Made by a program: the position numbers and the translations under genes. Below are positions 50,401 to 57,400 of a stretch of 64,000 nucleotides of DNA, piece after piece. The notes beneath the pieces are model-generated. The model saw only the letters and a list, made by a program, of their open reading frames with translations, ran no database searches and was not told the DNA's origin. How positions within the stretch are numbered: the first letter of the stretch is position 1; each line of letters opens with the position of its first letter. The stretch is taken from the NCBI GenBank assembly GCA_018398815.1, contig CM031609.1:34243913-34307912 (forward strand), read 5' to 3'. The stretch is from Conus ventricosus. Lineage: Eukaryota; Mollusca; Gastropoda; Neogastropoda; Conidae.

Positions 50401-51365
50401 AATCTCCAGTTTTCATAGGCTATAAAAAAGTTGAAAAAGGAGGCCATTTTGAGATAAAACGCATGCCTCATGACAGTTAGTGAGAAACCACAGATTGGGG
50501 CATTATCACACAAAAGTGAATGTTGGTGGCAGACGACACCCCAACACAATTTAAACAGTTAAAATACAATTCAAAAACGAGAAAGTGAAAATATAGACAT
50601 CATGATGAAGACTGGGTTCATAGCAGATGACATCTTAAGTGAGGCAGCTCTTTAGACGTTTCAGTCAGAAATTTAGTCCTGAGAAGGGCAAGAGAAAAGA
50701 AGACTGAGGTCCAGAGGAAAAGCCTTTGTTGTTCAGCATCTTGTGGGAATCCATAGCCAAGATGTAAAATGTAGGAAAAAAACGCAGAGTGTTTTCATCA
50801 GCCAGGAAGGAAGGAAAATTGAAGTGAAGTGTTCACAACCAGAAGAGGTCTCCTTCGCAAGGATATCACTCTGGAATCCATGTGCTAAGAGGCTTGGATA
50901 AGCTGTCCTCTCTCATATAAAAAAAACTTTGGATTCCTGATTTGGTAGGGCATGGTTTATGCCATGTACATACAAGACATTTGCTTGGACAGGTAGGCAG
51001 GAGAAAAAGTCCATGAATGTTTGCCAAGTCCAATACAGATGTTCACAAAAAAAAACGGAAAATATGATCAAGAGGTCCTGAAGAAAAAAAAAATCAAAGA
51101 TCTTTCACACATTACTCACAATCAACTTTAGTGGCCTAGTTAGCTCTTTTCCCCTAATCCTTGCTAATTATCATTTACATTCATAATCATGCACACATTT
51201 ACATACACAGTCAAACAGACATACACAGCCATGTGAAAAACACATGCAACAGAATACTCACCAAGTGCTCGGCTCAGGATCACTAGTGCCAAATGCACTG
51301 AAGCCACCATTATACATCCCCGGACCCCATCGATACGTCTGCTCTCTCAGGTAGCCTGCATGGAC

Positions 51366-51412
<47 letters not shown>

Positions 51413-54400
51413 ACGATCTCCATAATTCAGAAAATTACCCTTTGTTAATTCTGCTTTCAACTTCAATATAAGCACTATTCACTCTGCCTACATGGTCAAA
51501 ATTAAATATTGATGCCATTCATGACACTATACGAGAGGGTGAGCTCATACAGGCTGCAGACTACCATTTCCAAAAGAACTGTTTCAGCAGGATGAATAAA
51601 CCATGAGAACATCATCAACCTCTCATAGTGTAGCACAGCGGAACTCTCCTATTCCGATTCTCCCTGTTAAGACTCCCTCTCTGACGTGACCTGAATGAAA
51701 ATGACTGACCTAGTTCACATACATTAACAATGTGTTAGAAATGCCAGCCTAGTCTTGCATATGACATCCAATTTCAGTCTAATATGACTTTTGCACAAAA
51801 CATCTGCTAAAGAACAGCCAAAATGCAGCAAATATAGGGCTGCATGACAATCAGTCAAGTGGCTGAAGATCGAACTCTGAAGTGACCACCACTGAAAGAA
51901 GTGACCCTAACGTCATTTCCCATCAAGAGGACTATCATACAAAATGTTGAAGTCATCACTGTGAAAAAAAAGGGTGCTGACTTATGAAAAGAGAATCAAA
52001 GAAAACCAGAGAAACATGAGTGGTAAAATAGTAACTCTATTGCCAAATCACTCCAGGTAGCAATGTAGTAGAGAGTTGCCCCAAAATTAAAAAAAACAAG
52101 ACCAGGAATTTGCCCCCAAAGTTGAAAAACAACATACATGAGCATCAATGAAATGGTTAGGAAGACGTTTTCATGAAGCTCCTTTTTGTGACAATCTTCT
52201 TGATTAGCACTTTACTAGCTCATGAATAAAATGAAGTAAAGAGGGGCTTCTAAACTTGGACTTTGCTATTTTGTGTGTCCAGGCAAGTTTCCAGCTTCCT
52301 GTTTTCCAACCAACCACACACAGCCTTTTCACTGCTGTCAAATTCGGGGGGGGGAGGTACATCATGAAAAATCCAGCTTGTCAGTAAATAAATGATACCC
52401 TAAACACAAAAGGAACCATAAAAGCATTTGATGATATGGTAGCTAAGCTACTGACATCTTACTGCACATGAAATTAGACTGAGCTGACAGCATCAGCTCT
52501 CCCATAAAGTTTCCACTTCAAGATTTACAACAACAAAAAATCTTTGAAAAATAATTGAAAACATTTAAATGCCACAAAAATACATTTACAAAGGCCACAT
52601 GGGCATTGCATACAATTTTCACTCCCAAGTAACCAGATTATAACCAAAAAGCTGCAGGTTGGAAATTGCTATCAGATTTTTTTTTAATGCACAAGTTTCC
52701 AAACTAAAGACAGCAGAACAGTCCACAAAAATTAGGAAGAAAACAGTAAACAACAATAAAAAAAAATAATAATAACTAAAGGCGAAGTCGATTTCTTTTT
52801 TCAATTATTGTCTACAACAGGAACTTTTCATGCTGTACATATGCAACATGTCTAATAAATATGTCTTGGACACTGATTTATTGTGTGGATGCCTTCTGAT
52901 GATTGGTTATGATTATTGGTACCATAGTATGATCCTCCCTAATGAGATCCCACCCTAATATGACTTGATTTTAGTTAAAAGGTCAAAGAGATAAATAGAA
53001 AAGTTCAACTGTTAAAATCATGGCTCTGATCAAATAGATAATGTGGATCTGCATTTGAAAAAGTTCAACTGTTGAAATCATGGCTCTGATCAAATAGATA
53101 ATGTGGATCTGCTGCCTTTGTACAATGGCTTTCATCACGGATTCCTGGCTCCGAGGTCATAGGTTCAAGTCCTTTCAGAGCTCTTTGTAGAAAGTTTCTT
53201 GTCCTGGGTAGGAGGTTCCTTCCCGGAGTTGAAATTACCATGTGCTCAGTTGGAAAGACGGTACCACACAGTCAAGTTTAATCCATTCCATGGATGCATC
53301 TCTGAGTGTTGCTAAAATTTCCTGATAAACAGTGCAGGTGTCTGCATCTTTCAGGACTGGTTGATGCTGGGATACACTATGACAGAAAGCATAGAGCTCA
53401 GTCCTGTCATGCAGTCGCAGACCGGAACAGAACTCCTTAGCTTCATCTTCATAGCCTCCTCATTACTGATCAGCATGAAAAAACAAAACAAAACAAAAAA
53501 CAAAAAAAAAACATAAATCGTATCATTCACAACCATAACTGTTCATCTAAGAGAAGACAAATTCAGAAGTAAATAGTACGTGAGAGGTTGGAAGAGAATC
53601 AGTCTGCCTGTTTTAAACTCCAGGGACTGTATGGCTTAGCAGAGCCACATTAACTCCCAAGAATACTGTTTTTCATTTCTTGGTTCTTTCTTTAAAAAAA
53701 AAAAAAATTGAAGGATGATATGTCGATACTGAGAATTAACTTTCTCTGACCATGGACAGAGAAGTTTTATCCATGCACAACTCTCAAAGTTTTAAACATG
53801 AAAGTATTCTTTACCTTCTTTCATGTACTTTATGGCCTTCTCTGAGAACTCTCTAGTGTTAGCACCAACGACAGTGAGGTAGATCATGGCGGCGACGTTG
53901 GGGACAACGGTGATCATGTTCTGCTCCCCACAACCATAGGGTTTCCTGATCAAGTCCTCAATGTTGGCCAGCACAGCTCCCATCATGTCCCCTGCAAAAT
54001 GCATTTAGTTTAGTTTTCACAGCCAGGTGGACCACACCATCAATCAGGGATGTCCTTAAACAAGGGAAAAATCCTGTCCAGTCAAAAACAATCGACAACG
54101 CAACAGAACTATGACCAAATTGTACACATTACCAACATACCTAACCTAGTCACATCTTTAAGGCACATGAAGCAAGGCACACTGAGGATGCCGAGCACTC
54201 CCATCAATTCTACACATCCCCACTTTGAAAAAAAAAAAGAAGTTCTAAAGCAACAACAGTAACAAAACAAACAACAACAACAAAAGAACATTTAACAAAA
54301 TATGGCAAGACTGACACTTCAGACTGGACTGTCAGTGTACGCTTCAGACAGCCTGTCTAGTCTTGTTACCTTCTTACAAGATATCAACAGGACAACTAGC

Positions 54401-57400
54401 AGGTTCTGAATTGTAATAAGACCAAAGAAAAAATGCTAATGCTTTCTAGAACAAAGAAAAGAGAACACGCCACAAAGCCCGAAAAGCATTGGGCAAAGAA
54501 AAGTACTACAAAAAAAATGTTAAAAGGCAGTTACAGAAAAGATTAAATTGCCAGCACAAAATTAACCAGTGGGGATACAATTTTGTACTCGAAAAACAAT
54601 AGGCAAACAACAAAAAAAGAGCACAGTGGCAAGTGTCGTTTGACAGGCCACATTTTCATGGATGAATTTTGTTCATTTGTTTGTTTTCTACTCCTTTCTA
54701 CTTGTTCTAAACTGATCTCAAGGCCAGGTTTCTGGATGACACAATAAACCAAGGTTCTGTGTACAACCTGTCCCTAGTGCATGGAGAACAACTCCGGACA
54801 AGCCAGCTGTCCCTGGCAAATTCTGTAAGAAAATCTGCTCGGACAGGTTAAAGAAAAACATTTGCAGACAGGAAAATATGGGTGGTGCTTTACTATGGAT
54901 ATGGGCTGTCCCTGTAGACAAAAGCCTGAATTTGACACAAGGAACCCCTTTGTGACAAGAAGTCAAACATTTTCAATTTATCAGCTGCAGTGGTCCAGTG
55001 GTTTGTTCATGGAGGTGCAGATTTGGATATCATGGGTTCGATTCCCTTCACAGGCATTTATTTGCAAGATTTTTCAGCCCCGGTTGGCCCCTGCCGGGAT
55101 TTGAGTGTGCTGCAGGCTCCAACTGGAAGATGGGAACCACACAGTTGAGTTCGTCCAGTAATTGGATGCATCTCTGGAATGGTGCTCAAATTTCCTCAGT
55201 ATTGAAAGTTGTCTGTCTCTCTTCGGCCTGGTTGACATCAGGGTATATTATGAAAGGAACCATACAGTGCAGCCCCAGAATGTATTCACAGACATACCAG
55301 AATAAAACTCCATATCATCTTAATCATGCTCATTCTCACCAATAGTCAATTAAAAAAAAAGCGAAAAAAAAACCCACCTCAATTTCTCTCTTTGACGGAT
55401 TCGTCAAAGTCATCATTATCGCCATATTCATGAGGACTGTCCTTGGATAGACCTAGTGGCAACCCTTAGAGGGGGATGCTCACAAAGCCTGACTCTATGA
55501 CCAAGCAATTACTGTCAACAACAGGGGCTTAGTAGGTCTTGCCTATGTTGGATGTGAACAGGCACCACTCCACATTACCAAAGGGATTCAGCAGCATCTG
55601 CAGTGTGTACTCTGGTGGGTTGCTTTATCACAACATCCTATTCATTGTGGTCTGAATGCCAGTGTTGAAAATGCATTGGCACAAACTTGGGTGTGGATGC
55701 ATGGGGTTGGGGTGGGGGGTGGGGGGTGGGGGCAGAACATCATTATCATTATGCCCATCACTCCCAGTGGAGCATAGGCCATCGATGACCCTTCGCCATC
55801 GCACTCTGTTCTGGGCTGTTCTGGTCATTCCAGTCCAGTTGGTCTCTTGTTGCTTCAGCTCTGCCTCAGTGTCTCGCCTCCAGCTGTTGCGAGGTCAGCC
55901 TCTCTTCCTCTTTCCCTGCAGGTTCCATGTCAGCGCTTGGCGTGTGGTGCTAGACGCTGGCTTCCTGAGGGTGTGTCCAATCCAGACCCATTTCCTTCAC
56001 AGTATCTGCTTGGCCACTGGTTCCTGTCCCGCATGCTCCCACAGATCTTCGTTTCAGATCTTCTCCTGCCATTGGAGTTTGTAGATGTGTCTCAGACAGG
56101 TGTTGAAGAATGTCTGAATCTTTTGTTGCATCGTCTGTGTTGTCCGCCATGTCTCGCATCTGAACAGCAGAACTGACTTCACATTGGAGTTGGAAGATGC
56201 GGAGTTTGGTTTTTATGCTGATTCCTCCAGATGCCCAGATGTTCTTGAGCATGACGAAAGTTGCTCTTGCTTTACCGATTCTGGCTGTGACATCTCGGTC
56301 CATGCCTCCCTGTTGGTCAACCATGCTTCCCAGGTAGACGAAAGACTCCACCTCCCTGACTGGCTCTCCACCGACTGTGACTGATGTGTTGGCAGTGGTG
56401 TTGATTTTCATCAGCTCGGTCTTCTTCCTATTGATCTTGAGCCCTGTCCCGGCTGATGTGGTTTCCAGGCGAGTGGTCTTGTCCTGCATCTGGCTGTGGC
56501 TGTGTGACAGGAGCGCCAAGTTGTCAGCGAAGTCGAGGTTGTCGAGCTGTGTCCACTGTATACCATTGTTCCTGCCTGTTGTAATGGTCTTCATGATCGA
56601 ATCAATGACCAGAAGGAAGAGGAACGGCGACAGCAGGCACCCCTGCCAAACTCCGGTCTTCACCTCAAACTTCCAGACAGATGGCCAGCATGGGCAATCC
56701 TGCAGTTCATGTCCTGGTAGGTGCACCAGATGAGGGAGATGATCTTCTCAGGGACTCCATAATGCCTCACAGTTTCCACAGTGTCTCTCTATCCACACTG
56801 TCGAAGGCCTTTCATAATCTATGAAGTTGATGTAGAGGGGGAGTTTCCACTCCAGCGACTGCTCCACGATGATGCGCAGGCTGGCGATCTGGTCGCACAT
56901 GATTTGTTCTGCCAGAAGCCTGCCTGTTGGTCTCAGAACTTGGGTCGACAACCTCCTTCATCCTCTCCAGTAGAACCCTGTTGAGAACTTTGCCTGCGTT
57001 GACAGGAGCATGATCCCTCGGTAGTTGCGGCAGTCCCTGAGGTCTCCTTTCTTCGGCAGCTTGATGATGATTCCTTCTTTCCACTGGGCCGTACTCCTCT
57101 CTCCCCAGATCTTGCTGAAGAGGCTGTATAGCATGTGACAGCTGTCTCTATGTCTGCTTTAATGGCTTCTGCTGGTATCTCGTCCAGCCCTGCAGCCTTC
57201 CCATTTTTCAGAGTCATGATGGCCTTCTTGATTTCTGCCTTTGAGGGTTTGTCGCAGCTGATGGCAGTTCTGTCTCTGCAGGTGGGATGTCTGGTGGTGC
57301 ATTAGGGCGGGGCGGTTCAGCAGCTCCCTGAAGTGTTCTGCCCATCGTTTCAGCTCTTCCTCGGTTGTTGTCACTGGGTTTCCATTCTTGTCCTTCACTG

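Larger units (their letters stand above)
45913..51261. other. 5.3-kb TEP intron, mostly unassigned
   Basis: It contains the tandem repeats at 47125-47377 listed separately, an A run at 46295-46313, and otherwise no recognised gene or element. Confidence 0.5.
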
